Source: Sideroxydans sp. (GTDB lineage Bacteria; Pseudomonadota; Gammaproteobacteria; Burkholderiales; Gallionellaceae). From it: DNA of 5,920 bases. The position numbers and the translations under genes are program-made. This document shows, in pieces, positions 1 to 5,920 of this stretch. Position 1 is the stretch's first letter, and each line of letters opens with the position of its first letter. The stretch spans positions 1 to 5,920 of the forward strand of contig JAVBYP010000169.1 in assembly GCA_030823965.1 (NCBI GenBank), given 5' to 3'. Below the pieces are notes generated by a model, which was not told the DNA's origin, did not search any database, and saw only the letters and a list, made by a program, of their open reading frames with translations.

Positions 1-197
1 GTCGCTTCTTCCAAGCTACGGAAACCTTCGCGCACGATGACGTGACAGGTCGTACAAGCGCAAGACTTCTCACAAGCATGTTCGATGTCGATGTTGTGTT
101 CCAGCAAAGCATCGCAGATCGAGGTACCAGGTGTCGCTTCGATCAGCGCCCCCTTCGGGCATAGCTCCTCATGCGGCAAGATGATGATTTGTGTCAT
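1..197 (-). CDS. fdx: ISC-type [2Fe-2S] ferredoxin, 3' part missing
   Basis: Adrenodoxin-like ferredoxin that passes electrons to the IscS-IscU complex during cluster assembly in the cytoplasm. The first 65 residues are visible, starting MTQIIILPHEELCP, and the frame runs off the window at base 1. The cluster-binding loop HACEKSCACTTCHVIVREGF is intact, with cysteines 42, 48 and 51 at the numbering of E. coli Fdx. The fourth ligand (near residue 87 in E. coli) lies outside the window, as does about 45 percent of the protein. The ATG at 197-195 lies 6 bases after the hscA stop. A GAAGGG ribosome-binding sequence at 212-207, inside the end of hscA, precedes it at a slightly long spacing. It is the last visible gene of the operon. 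Whether iscX follows cannot be seen. The identification is firm. Confidence 0.97.
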   Translation of the reverse strand, partial: MTQIIILPHEELCPKGALIEATPGTSICDALLEHNIDIEHACEKSCACTTCHVIVREGFRSLEEA

Positions 198-203
198 GAC
201 GAT

Positions 204-2072
204 CTACCCTTCCAATTCCGATAAGTTATGGCCCTTCAGCGCTGTGGATACGCTACGATCCATGCGTGCTTGCGCAAAGATGACGGTCGCTTGATTCAAG
301 GCTTCGACAGCACGTTTGATGGCCGAGTTATCACTTCCACTCACGACACCGCGCAAAGCTTCCATACTGTTACGGATGCGCAATTGCGATTCCGCATCCA
401 ACAATGCTTCTCCATCCAATTGCAATGCGTTATCCACGGCTTCCAGCAATTGTGCCGCCTCAGTCTGTAGTTCACGCAAGGCACGCGCTTGCATGTCATC
501 GCGCGCGTGTTGATTGCCGTCTTGCAACATGCGGGTGATCTCGCCTTCGCTCAAACCGTAGGAGGGTTTCACCGTGACCGAGGACTCCACACCGCTGTTC
601 ATCTCGCGTGCAGTCACGCTCAACAGACCGTCCGCATCCACTTGGAAGGTGACACGGATACGCGCACTGCCCGCCACCATCGCAGGGATACCGCGCAACT
701 CGAACTTCGCCAAGGAGCGGCAATCACTCACCAATTCGCGCTCGCCCTGTACCACATGGATGCTCATCGCAGTCTGACCATCCTTGAATGTGGTGAACTC
801 TTGCGCACGCGCACTGGGGATGGTGCTGTTACGCGGAATGACTTTTTCGGAAAGACCGCCCATCGTCTCGATACCGAGCGAAAGTGGGATCACATCCAGC
901 AACAACCAGTCATCTGCACTCCGATTACCGGCCAGTACGTTAGCTTGGATCGCAGCACCCAGTGCCACCACCTTGTCTGGATCAAGATTGGTAAGGGGGG
1001 TCTGCTTGAACAGTTCTGCTACGGCACGTTGCACCTGCGGCATGCGTGTCGACCCGCCCACCATCACCACGCCTTTTACCTCTTCCACACTCAGCTTCGC
1101 ATCACGCAAGGCTTTGCGTGTCGGTTGCAGGGTACGGGCCAGCAGGTTCTGCGTCATCGCATAGAAATCATCACGCGTGAGCGTGACATCGACCAACTCA
1201 CCACCACTCAAGACAGCCGTTATCTGCGTTTGCACATGGTCTGTCAGTTGTTCTTTGGCGGCGCGGGAATGGGTCAGCAGCAGGCGCGTATCCTTTGCAT
1301 CCAGTTGCGACAGCCCCGCCTTCTCTAAGATCCAGCAATAGATGCGCTGGTCGAAATCGTCCCCGCCCAAGGCAGAGTCACCATTGGTCGCCAACACTTC
1401 GAACACGCCTTTGGAAAGACGCAGGATGGAGACATCGAAAGTACCGCCACCCAAGTCATACACGGCATATACGCCTTCAGAGGCATTATCCAAACCATAG
1501 GCGATGGCAGCGGCAGTGGGTTCGTTAAGCAGACGCAGCACGTTCAATCCGGCTAGTTTGGCTGCATCTTTCGTGGCTTGTCGTTGTGCATCATCGAAAT
1601 AAGCTGGAACGGTGATGACTGCGCCGACCAACTCTCCACCTAGCGAACGTTCCGCACGATCGCGCAAGACATTCAATATCTCAGCAGACACCTCGACCGG
1701 ACTTTTTATCCCAGCCACCGTACGCAACTGCACCATGCCAGGCGAATCCACAAAACGATAGGGCAGGTCGATGACCTCACCCACATCTTTCAGGCCGCGC
1801 CCCATGAAACGCTTGACCGATACGATGGTGTTCTGCGGGTCTACGCTTTGCTGGGCTTGCGCAGTGATGCCGACTTGCACACCGCCGTCTTCAAAATAAC
1901 GCACCACCGAGGGTAACAACGCAGAACCCGCCTCGTCATTCAGCACGACGCTGATGCCATTACGCACCGTCGCCACCAATGAGTTGGTCGTCCCCAAGTC
2001 GATGCCCACCGCCAAACGATGTTGGTGGGGTGCGGCGCTCAAGCCAGGTTCGGATATCTGTAGCAGTGCCAT
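204..2072 (-). CDS. hscA: Hsp70-family chaperone of Fe-S assembly
   Basis: Specialised DnaK homologue that, with HscB, binds IscU and uses ATP hydrolysis to promote transfer of the cluster from the scaffold. The 622 residues compare with 616 in E. coli. The leader before the ATPase, [17 protein letters not shown], matches the E. coli HscA leader as I remember it and separates it from DnaK. Nucleotide-binding motifs are present in order: phosphate 1 IDLGTTNS (24-31), connecting helix [13 protein letters not shown] (183-195), phosphate 2 YDLGGGTFD (205-213) and adenosine [11 protein letters not shown] (335-345). The interdomain linker [11 protein letters not shown] spans 390-400, the substrate-binding domain about 400-505, and the helical lid the remainder. 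The acidic EEVD tail of DnaK is absent, as expected for HscA. The ATG at 2072 lies 1 base after the hscB stop with no clear Shine-Dalgarno sequence, suggesting translational coupling. Its client motif LPPVK is present in IscU of this window. Confidence 0.99.
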   Translation of the reverse strand: MALLQISEPGLSAAPHQHRLAVGIDLGTTNSLVATVRNGISVVLNDEAGSALLPSVVRYFEDGGVQVGITAQAQQSVDPQNTIVSVKRFMGRGLKDVGEVIDLPYRFVDSPGMVQLRTVAGIKSPVEVSAEILNVLRDRAERSLGGELVGAVITVPAYFDDAQRQATKDAAKLAGLNVLRLLNEPTAAAIAYGLDNASEGVYAVYDLGGGTFDVSILRLSKGVFEVLATNGDSALGGDDFDQRIYCWILEKAGLSQLDAKDTRLLLTHSRAAKEQLTDHVQTQITAVLSGGELVDVTLTRDDFYAMTQNLLARTLQPTRKALRDAKLSVEEVKGVVMVGGSTRMPQVQRAVAELFKQTPLTNLDPDKVVALGAAIQANVLAGNRSADDWLLLDVIPLSLGIETMGGLSEKVIPRNSTIPSARAQEFTTFKDGQTAMSIHVVQGERELVSDCRSLAKFELRGIPAMVAGSARIRVTFQVDADGLLSVTAREMNSGVESSVTVKPSYGLSEGEITRMLQDGNQHARDDMQARALRELQTEAAQLLEAVDNALQLDGEALLDAESQLRIRNSMEALRGVVSGSDNSAIKRAVEALNQATVIFAQARMDRSVSTALKGHNLSELEG

Positions 2073-2073
2073 A

Positions 2074-2610
2074 TCAGGGATCTAATTCGTCGTAAGCGGA
2101 AGAGATCTCTTCCGCGAGTTTTTCTAGGAAACGCAATTTTCGCACAGAGCCTGCGGCCGCGAGATGATCATGTGACTCATCGAGTTGCGCCCCCAATTGC
2201 TGTTGCAACATCGCCGTCTCTTTTCGATTGTTGTCACTCAACACATCAAGTGCATCCATATCCTTGGCTTCTATTGCATCCTGCAACGCTTCGCGCCACT
2301 CCATCTGCTGCATCAAGAAATCCAGTGGCATCGCTGTATTCGTCTCTTCTTGCGTGTCCACACCTTGCAAGGAAAGCAGGTAACGCCCACGCGCCAACGG
2401 GCTGCGCAAAGTCTGATATCCCTCGTTGATGCGTGTTGACCACTGCATGGAGAGGCGCTGCTCAGATTCGGAAAGATGTGAGAACTTGTCGGGGTGGACT
2501 TGCGACTGCAAGTCACGGTAACGCTGATCGAGTGCGGCGTTATCGATGGCAAAACGTGGCGGGATCTCGAACAACCGGAAGAAGTCCTGCTGGAAATCGA
2601 GAGACTTCAT
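2074..2610 (-). CDS. hscB: J-domain co-chaperone of HscA (Hsc20)
   Basis: Co-chaperone that delivers IscU to HscA and stimulates its ATPase. With the ATG at 2610 the protein has 178 residues, close to the 171 of E. coli HscB. The N-terminal J domain carries the diagnostic HPDKF at 39-43. The C-terminal IscU-binding helical domain includes [10 protein letters not shown] at 156-165, a family signature. An upstream in-frame ATG at 2658 would add 16 residues (starting MRVDVERAS) and overlap the end of iscA by 35 bases. I rejected it because the extra sequence is read through the iscA coding end and has no counterpart in the E. coli protein, whose J domain starts only a few residues after the ATG at 2610. 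The chosen start has only a weak ribosome-binding sequence (TGGG about 9 bases upstream), so translation may depend on iscA. The gap to iscA is 13 bases and to hscA 1 base. Confidence 0.96.
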   Translation of the reverse strand: MKSLDFQQDFFRLFEIPPRFAIDNAALDQRYRDLQSQVHPDKFSHLSESEQRLSMQWSTRINEGYQTLRSPLARGRYLLSLQGVDTQEETNTAMPLDFLMQQMEWREALQDAIEAKDMDALDVLSDNNRKETAMLQQQLGAQLDESHDHLAAAGSVRKLRFLEKLAEEISSAYDELDP

Positions 2611-2623
2611 ATGGAAAAACCCA

Positions 2624-2947
2624 TCAGACCTTGAAGCTCTCTCCACATCCACACGCATCCTTCACGTTTGGATTGTTGAACTTGAAACCTTCATTCAGCC
2701 CTTCGCGGGTGTAATCCAGCTCCATGCCGTCGATGTAGGGCAAACTCTGTGGATCGACCAACACCGTCACGCCGTGGCTGTTGAATTGCAGATCGTCACC
2801 ATCCACCGCATCCGCGAACTCCAATTTGTAAGCCATCCCTGAGCAACCGCTGGTGCGCACGCCCAAGCGCAGACCGACACCTTTGCCGCGTTTCACCAAG
2901 AAATTCTGCACATGCTTGGCAGCGTTCTCCGTCAACGTGATGCTCAT
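2624..2947 (-). CDS. iscA: A-type iron-sulfur carrier
   Basis: Small A-type carrier that binds iron or Fe-S clusters and helps deliver them to target apoproteins, notably in [4Fe-4S] maturation. The length, 107 residues, equals that of E. coli IscA. The three invariant cysteines are present: C35 in [10 protein letters not shown] and C99 and C101 in the C-terminal CGCGESF. The N-terminal [10 protein letters not shown] and the block [25 protein letters not shown] are typical of IscA rather than ErpA or SufA; position between iscU and hscB agrees. The ATG at 2947 is preceded by AGGAG at 2958-2954, which overlaps the iscU stop codon, with a 6-base spacing. No oddities seen. Confidence 0.98.
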   Translation of the reverse strand: MSITLTENAAKHVQNFLVKRGKGVGLRLGVRTSGCSGMAYKLEFADAVDGDDLQFNSHGVTVLVDPQSLPYIDGMELDYTREGLNEGFKFNNPNVKDACGCGESFKV

Positions 2948-2953
2948 GTTCCG

Positions 2954-2958
2954 CTCCT
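2954..2958 (-). promoter_or_regulatory. Ribosome-binding site of iscA overlapping the iscU stop
   Basis: AGGAG at 2958-2954 shares its first two bases with the TAG stop of iscU (2959-2957) and lies 6 bases before the iscA ATG. Ribosomes ending iscU therefore arrive on the iscA initiation site, which suggests coupled translation (inference). Confidence 0.7.
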
Positions 2959-3373
2959 ATTTGTTTCCGGTGCAGGCAGCCGTTTCAACGTTGGCGCCGT
3001 GTTTGGATTTGTAATCAGCCACAGCCGCCTTGATCGCGTCTTCCGCCAAGATCGAGCAGTGGATCTTCACGGGTGGCAATGCCAACTCTTCCGCGATGTG
3101 TGTGTTCTTGATCGCCAACGCCTGATCGACAGTCTTGCCCTTGACCCATTCGGTCACCAAGGAACTTGATGCGATAGCCGAACCGCAACCATAGGTCTTG
3201 AATTTCGCATCTTCGATGATGCCGTCTTTGCCGACTTTGATCTGCAACTTCATCACGTCGCCACAAGCTGGTGCACCGACCATGCCTGTCCCCACAAAGG
3301 AATCGCTCTTATCCATCGAGCCCACGTTACGGGGATTCTCGTAGTGATCTAGTAATTTTTCGCTGTATGCCAT
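2957..3373 (-). CDS. iscU: Fe-S cluster assembly scaffold
   Basis: Scaffold on which [2Fe-2S] clusters are built from IscS-derived sulfur and iron. All functional residues sit at the E. coli numbering: C37 and D39 in APACGD, C63 in YGCGSA, and H105 and C106 in KIHCSI. The HscA-recognition motif LPPVK occupies 99-103. The N terminus MAYSEKLLDHYENPRNVGS is nearly that of E. coli. At 138 residues it is about 10 longer than the E. coli protein; the extra C-terminal tail (about residues 126-138) contains a sixth-position cysteine, C134, not part of the known active site. The start ATG at 3373 has a perfect AGGAGG ribosome-binding sequence. The gap to iscS is 17 bases and to iscA 9 bases. The strong ribosome-binding site fits a need for abundant scaffold (inference). 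Confidence 0.99.
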   Translation of the reverse strand: MAYSEKLLDHYENPRNVGSMDKSDSFVGTGMVGAPACGDVMKLQIKVGKDGIIEDAKFKTYGCGSAIASSSLVTEWVKGKTVDQALAIKNTHIAEELALPPVKIHCSILAEDAIKAAVADYKSKHGANVETAACTGNK

Positions 3374-3378
3374 TTTGT

Positions 3379-3384
3379 CCTCCT
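3379..3384 (-). promoter_or_regulatory. Strong ribosome-binding site of iscU
   Basis: AGGAGG on the minus strand, a full match to the anti-Shine-Dalgarno core, lies 5 bases before the iscU ATG at 3373. It is the best ribosome-binding sequence in the operon and fixes the iscU start. Confidence 0.85.
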
Positions 3385-3390
3385 ACGCTA

Positions 3391-4605
3391 TTAATGCGCA
3401 GCCCATTGAACGGTGTTCAGATCGATACCGTCCTGGTGCATCTCCCACAAGGGTGAGAGTTCGCGCAATTTGCCAATCTTATCGTGTAGCAACTTGATGG
3501 TGTAATCCACTTCCTCCACAGTAGTGAAACGACCTACCGTGAAACGGATAGAGCTATGTGCCAACTCGTCGTTACGCCCCAAAGCGCGCAACACGTACGA
3601 TGGCTCCAAGCTCGCTGATGTACATGCAGAACCGCTGGATACCGCGATGTCTTTCACCGCCATGATGAGCGACTCACCTTCCACGAAGTTGAAGCTCACG
3701 TTCAGATTGTGCGGAACGCGACTATCTAGATCTCCGTTCAGATAGACCTCTTCCATGCTCGACAGCCCAGCCCACAAGCGGTCACGCAACATGCGGATGC
3801 GCTCGTTCTCGGTCGCCATCTCTTCTTTCGCCAGACGGAAAGCCTCGCCCATGCCAACGATCTGGTGTGTAGCCAATGTGCCAGAACGGAAACCACGCTC
3901 ATGACCACCGCCATGCATCTGCGCTTCCAGACGCACACGCGGCTTGCGTCGCACATACAGTGCACCGATCCCTTTGGGGCCGTAAGTCTTGTGTGCTGAG
4001 AAAGACATCAGATCGACCTTGAGCTTTTGCAGATCGATGACGACCTTGCCAGTCGCTTGTGCCGCATCCACATGGAACAGGATGCCGCGTGCACGACACA
4101 TCTCGCCGATGGCGGCGATATCTTGGATGACGCCGATCTCGTTGTTCACCAACATCACCGATACGATGACCGTATCAGGACGCAATGCCGCTTCAAGTTT
4201 TTTCAGATCGACCAAACCGTTCGGCTCAGGATCAAGATAAGTCGCAGAGAAACCTTGACGCTCCAACTCACGCACCGTATCCAAGATGGCTTTGTGCTCG
4301 GTCTTCACCGTGACGATATGCTTGCCCTTCTCGGCGTAGAAATTCGCTGCACCTTTCAAAGCCAAGTTGTTCGACTCGGTCGCACCTGATGTCCACACGA
4401 TCTCTTTCGGATCTGCATTCACTAACGCGGCCACCTGCTCACGCGCACGCTCCACCGCCTCATCCGCCGTCCAACCAAAGGAATGCGAACGCGATGCCGG
4501 ATTGCCGAACTTCTCGGTCAGATAAGGGATCATCACCTCAGCCACGCGCGGGTCCACCGGCGTGGTCGCCGAGTAATCCATATAGATAGGTAAATGCAGC
4601 GTCAT
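3391..4605 (-). CDS. iscS: Cysteine desulfurase
   Basis: Pyridoxal-phosphate enzyme converting L-cysteine to L-alanine and leaving a persulfide on its active cysteine; it feeds IscU and, in many bacteria, tRNA thiolation and other sulfur pathways. Length is 404 residues, identical to E. coli IscS. The PLP-binding lysine is K206 in [13 protein letters not shown]104 in KTEHKA stacks on the cofactor, D180 lies in FHVDAAQ, and the persulfide cysteine is C328 in [14 protein letters not shown]. The C terminus ends in [21 protein letters not shown], the conserved IscU-contacting tail of the group I (IscS/NifS-like) class. The ATG at 4605 is preceded by AAGGA at 4616-4612 with a 6-base spacing. It starts only 19 bases after iscR and ends 17 bases before iscU. 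No truncation or missing key residue. Confidence 0.99.
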   Translation of the reverse strand: MTLHLPIYMDYSATTPVDPRVAEVMIPYLTEKFGNPASRSHSFGWTADEAVERAREQVAALVNADPKEIVWTSGATESNNLALKGAANFYAEKGKHIVTVKTEHKAILDTVRELERQGFSATYLDPEPNGLVDLKKLEAALRPDTVIVSVMLVNNEIGVIQDIAAIGEMCRARGILFHVDAAQATGKVVIDLQKLKVDLMSFSAHKTYGPKGIGALYVRRKPRVRLEAQMHGGGHERGFRSGTLATHQIVGMGEAFRLAKEEMATENERIRMLRDRLWAGLSSMEEVYLNGDLDSRVPHNLNVSFNFVEGESLIMAVKDIAVSSGSACTSASLEPSYVLRALGRNDELAHSSIRFTVGRFTTVEEVDYTIKLLHDKIGKLRELSPLWEMHQDGIDLNTVQWAAH

Positions 4606-4624
4606 CTCTGTTCCTTCGTTTCTA

Positions 4625-5098
4625 TCAGGCGATAGCCGACATCTTCTGGATAGATTTATTCATTATGATGGGTGCAGTATCTGATCTAGCCTGCTTTGCG
4701 TTGCCATCAGCCACTTGTTGCAAGCTCACCTGCTGCAAGTATTCATGGATCTTTTCGCTCAGACCGAACCACAGATCATGCGTCGAACAAGGTTCGCCGT
4801 CTTTACAATTTCCCATGCGATCGCAATTTGTGGCATCTAAAGGTTCATCCACCGCGATGACGATGTCGGCGATGCTGATCTTGTTAGCCGGACGTGCCAG
4901 ACAATATCCACCGCCTGGGCCGCGCACACTGGCGACGACATTGTTCTTACGTAGCTTGGAGAACAACTGCTCCAGATACGAGAGCGAGATCTTTTGACGC
5001 TCACTGATAGCTGCCAACGTGACAGGGCCTTTACCCCCACGCTGAGTCAGGTCGACCATCGCGGTCACTGCGAAACGTCCTTTGGTAGTCAGGCGCAT
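4625..5098 (-). CDS. iscR: Rrf2-family [2Fe-2S] transcriptional regulator
   Basis: Regulator that, when loaded with a [2Fe-2S] cluster, represses the isc operon in studied proteobacteria and so adjusts assembly to demand. At 157 residues it is near the usual length. The N-terminal winged helix begins [17 protein letters not shown], with the recognition-helix block [15 protein letters not shown] (37-51) and wing [13 protein letters not shown] (58-70). The cluster ligands C92, C98 and C104 with H107, in [20 protein letters not shown], match the E. coli positions, which separates it from NsrR or RsrR-type relatives. An additional cysteine, C66, sits in the wing. The ATG at 5098 has AGGGGA at 5109-5104, 5 bases upstream. 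As the first gene of the iscRSUA-hscBA-fdx block it probably controls its own transcription from the adjacent 102-base gap. Confidence 0.98.
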   Translation of the reverse strand: MRLTTKGRFAVTAMVDLTQRGGKGPVTLAAISERQKISLSYLEQLFSKLRKNNVVASVRGPGGGYCLARPANKISIADIVIAVDEPLDATNCDRMGNCKDGEPCSTHDLWFGLSEKIHEYLQQVSLQQVADGNAKQARSDTAPIIMNKSIQKMSAIA

Positions 5099-5116
5099 AT
5101 TCTTCCCCTTACATTG

Positions 5117-5122
5117 TTTATA
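5117..5122 (-). promoter_or_regulatory. Candidate -10 element close to iscR
   Basis: TATAAA reads on the minus strand at 5122-5117, a 5 of 6 match to TATAAT. The only -35-like sequence nearby is CCGACC at 5143-5138 with a 15-base spacer, a poor fit. Use of this element would give a leader of only about 11 to 12 bases, barely long enough for the AGGGGA ribosome-binding sequence. It could be a repressible or activator-dependent promoter, or chance. Confidence 0.25.
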
Positions 5123-5162
5123 CGGATGGTGCGGTCAGGTCGGCCTAGATTCGAGGCATCCG

Positions 5163-5176
5163 AACTCGCGCTAGTT
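5163..5176. repeat. Short inverted repeat, possible operator
   Basis: The 14-base sequence AACTCGCGCTAGTT (plus strand) pairs with its own reverse complement at 6 of 7 positions, with AACT and AGTT arms. It covers the predicted start point of the upstream promoter candidate, a usual place for a repressor operator. Its arm spacing (6 bases) differs by one from the ACT-N5-AGT core of the type 1 IscR motif, so I do not call it an IscR site. Confidence 0.35.
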
Positions 5177-5179
5177 GGA

Positions 5180-5208
5180 ATATTAGAATACCCTACGAAT
5201 TTAATCAA
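5180..5208 (-). promoter_or_regulatory. Candidate sigma-70 promoter of the isc operon (upstream)
   Basis: On the minus strand TTGATT at 5208-5203 (4 of 6 matches to TTGACA) is separated by exactly 17 bases from TAATAT at 5185-5180 (4 of 6 matches to TATAAT). The -35 hexamer overlaps the last codons and stop of cysE. The predicted start point is near 5173, giving an untranslated leader of about 75 bases. It is inferred from hexamer matches only. Confidence 0.35.
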
Positions 5209-5920
5209 CAATCTTATTTAGATGGTTCGGGTCGAACTTATCGGCGGTGGCACGCTCCTCCTCCACCCTGACCCCCATCTTTTCTAGCTGTTGCAGAATG
5301 AAATCAATACGTTGATCGACAGTGACACTGTGCCCGATAAGGCCATGCAATGCCTTGTTCACGGGGTCGTTATGGTCGTTGCCGATGCCATAGGCGTTGA
5401 ATCCGTGCGAGACCTTCTTCTCTTCGTCCAGAATGCGTGCAGGGATACCTGCCGCCGTCGCCCCTGCTGGTACATCCTTAACCACCACCGCGTTGGAACC
5501 GATCTTCGCACCGTCACCGATATGGATAGGCCCCAGTATCTTTGCGCCCGCACCCACCACCACACCATTACCCAAGGTCGGATGGCGCTTACCTTCCTTC
5601 CACGACGTACCGCCTAAGGTCACACCGTGATACAGCGTCACATCATCACCAATCTCCGCTGTCTCGCCGATGACGACACCCATACCGTGGTCGATGAAGA
5701 AACGGCGTCCGATGGTCGCTCCGGGATGGATCTCGATACCCGTCAACGCACGAGCGATGTGCGAAGTGAAACGCCCCAACCATTTCAAACCCATATGCCA
5801 AAAGGTGTTCGACATGCGATGGAAGACACGCGCGTGCAACCCCGGATAGCAGGTCAACACCTCAAAGGTGCTGCGTGCGGCGGGATCTCGGTCAAATACG
5901 CTGGCGATGTCTTCTCGGAT
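5201..5920 (-). CDS. cysE: Serine O-acetyltransferase, N terminus just outside window
   Basis: Makes O-acetylserine from serine and acetyl-CoA, the first committed step of cysteine synthesis in the cytoplasm. The frame is open from the window edge at 5920 to the TAA at 5203-5201, giving 239 residues. It enters as [30 protein letters not shown], conserved family sequence, so only a few N-terminal residues are missing; the GTG at 5860-5858 within it is not the start. The left-handed beta-helix shows hexapeptide repeats from about residue 62 ([11 protein letters not shown]) to 160 (AAGIPARIL). The catalytic histidine is H78 in [12 protein letters not shown], and [18 protein letters not shown] is the substrate loop region. 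The partner acid, Asp143 in E. coli, is Glu here (residue 63). The N-terminal helical domain is short, as in the compact SAT class. The tail after residue 165 is probably the helical, regulatory C terminus. Placement ahead of iscR links cysteine supply with its use by IscS. Confidence 0.97.
   Translation of the reverse strand: MREDIASVFDRDPAARSTFEVLTCYPGLHARVFHRMSNTFWHMGLKWLGRFTSHIARALTGIEIHPGATIGRRFFIDHGMGVVIGETAEIGDDVTLYHGVTLGGTSWKEGKRHPTLGNGVVVGAGAKILGPIHIGDGAKIGSNAVVVKDVPAGATAAGIPARILDEEKKVSHGFNAYGIGNDHNDPVNKALHGLIGHSVTVDQRIDFILQQLEKMGVRVEEERATADKFDPNHLNKIVD

Larger units (their letters stand above)
5099..5200 (-). promoter_or_regulatory. cysE-iscR intergenic region, probable isc control region
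   Basis: This is the only non-coding stretch of notable size and lies directly before iscR, where IscR-controlled promoters are found in other proteobacteria. Two sigma-70-like options are visible and are described in separate entries. A palindromic AACT-N6-AGTT element lies between them. I tried to fit the 25-base type 1 IscR motif (ATA...GACT...AGTC...TAT) and found no full match; only loose fragments such as CTGACC (5138-5133) and CGTAT (5124-5120) remain. No stem-loop followed by a T run is seen after cysE, so read-through from cysE into iscR is possible. Regulation by IscR is inferred from context only. Confidence 0.5.

Noticed and set aside
489..1328. Long plus-strand open frame of 279 codons lying opposite hscA
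   Set aside because: It lies wholly antisense to a clear hscA. Its product is rich in His, Arg and Thr with no recognisable motif, as expected from the codon bias of the opposite strand.
2611..2658. Longer hscB start at 2658 adding 16 residues
   Set aside because: The extra residues overlap the end of iscA in another frame and have no family counterpart; ATG at 2610 gives a family-length protein.
4027..4389. Plus-strand open frame of 120 codons opposite iscS
   Set aside because: Antisense shadow of a highly conserved gene; no domain and no convincing ribosome-binding site.
5117..5139. Possible type 1 IscR site built from CTGACC and CGTAT
   Set aside because: The half-sites are about two bases too close and the AGTC arm is missing, so the match is no better than chance.
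5138..5162. GCCT-N7-AGGC hairpin in the cysE-iscR gap as a terminator
   Set aside because: The stem is only 4 pairs, the loop does not pair, and no T run follows.
5858..5860. GTG as the start of cysE
   Set aside because: The frame continues upstream to the window edge with conserved serine acetyltransferase sequence ([16 protein letters not shown]), so the true start is outside the window.
1..5920. Mobile element, CRISPR array, tRNA or rRNA, or undescribed system
   Set aside because: The window is almost fully covered by conserved isc and cysE genes. I saw no terminal inverted repeats, repeat-spacer pattern, RNA gene fold or unexplained coding region.

Overview
The window holds one compact gene cluster, all on the minus strand. 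It is the housekeeping iron-sulfur cluster (ISC) assembly operon preceded by a serine acetyltransferase gene. In transcription order, from high to low coordinates, it reads cysE (5' end just outside the window), iscR, iscS, iscU, iscA, hscB, hscA, fdx (3' part cut off at base 1). Every gene is recognised from its own motifs, and the key cysteine, lysine and histidine residues sit at the same residue numbers as in the Escherichia coli proteins wherever I compared them.

The organism is a proteobacterium. The gene order cysE-iscRSUA-hscBA-fdx, the short serine acetyltransferase with its CYPGLHA and [11 protein letters not shown] stretches, and moderate G+C suggest a betaproteobacterium, possibly of the Nitrosomonadales. 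That placement is from memory of family features and is not proven here.

Layout: 5920-5201 is cysE. 5200-5099 is the only sizeable non-coding stretch (102 bases); it holds candidate promoters and an inverted repeat. 5098-4625 is iscR, the [2Fe-2S] repressor. 4605-3391 is iscS, the cysteine desulfurase. 3373-2957 is iscU, the scaffold. 2947-2624 is iscA, an A-type carrier. 2610-2074 is hscB, the J-protein. 2072-204 is hscA, the Hsp70. 197-1 is fdx, the [2Fe-2S] ferredoxin. From iscR to fdx the gaps are only 1 to 19 bases, so this is very probably one transcript.

How they work together: CysE makes O-acetylserine for cysteine synthesis. IscS takes sulfur from cysteine and passes it to IscU, with electrons from Fdx. 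HscB and HscA bind the LPPVK motif of IscU and drive release of the finished cluster. IscA receives or delivers clusters. IscR senses cluster supply and probably represses the operon.

I found no mobile element, CRISPR array, RNA gene, terminator or undescribed system. The points worth checking are modest: the operator region, a cysteine-bearing tail on IscU, a very short iscR-iscS gap, and start-site choices.
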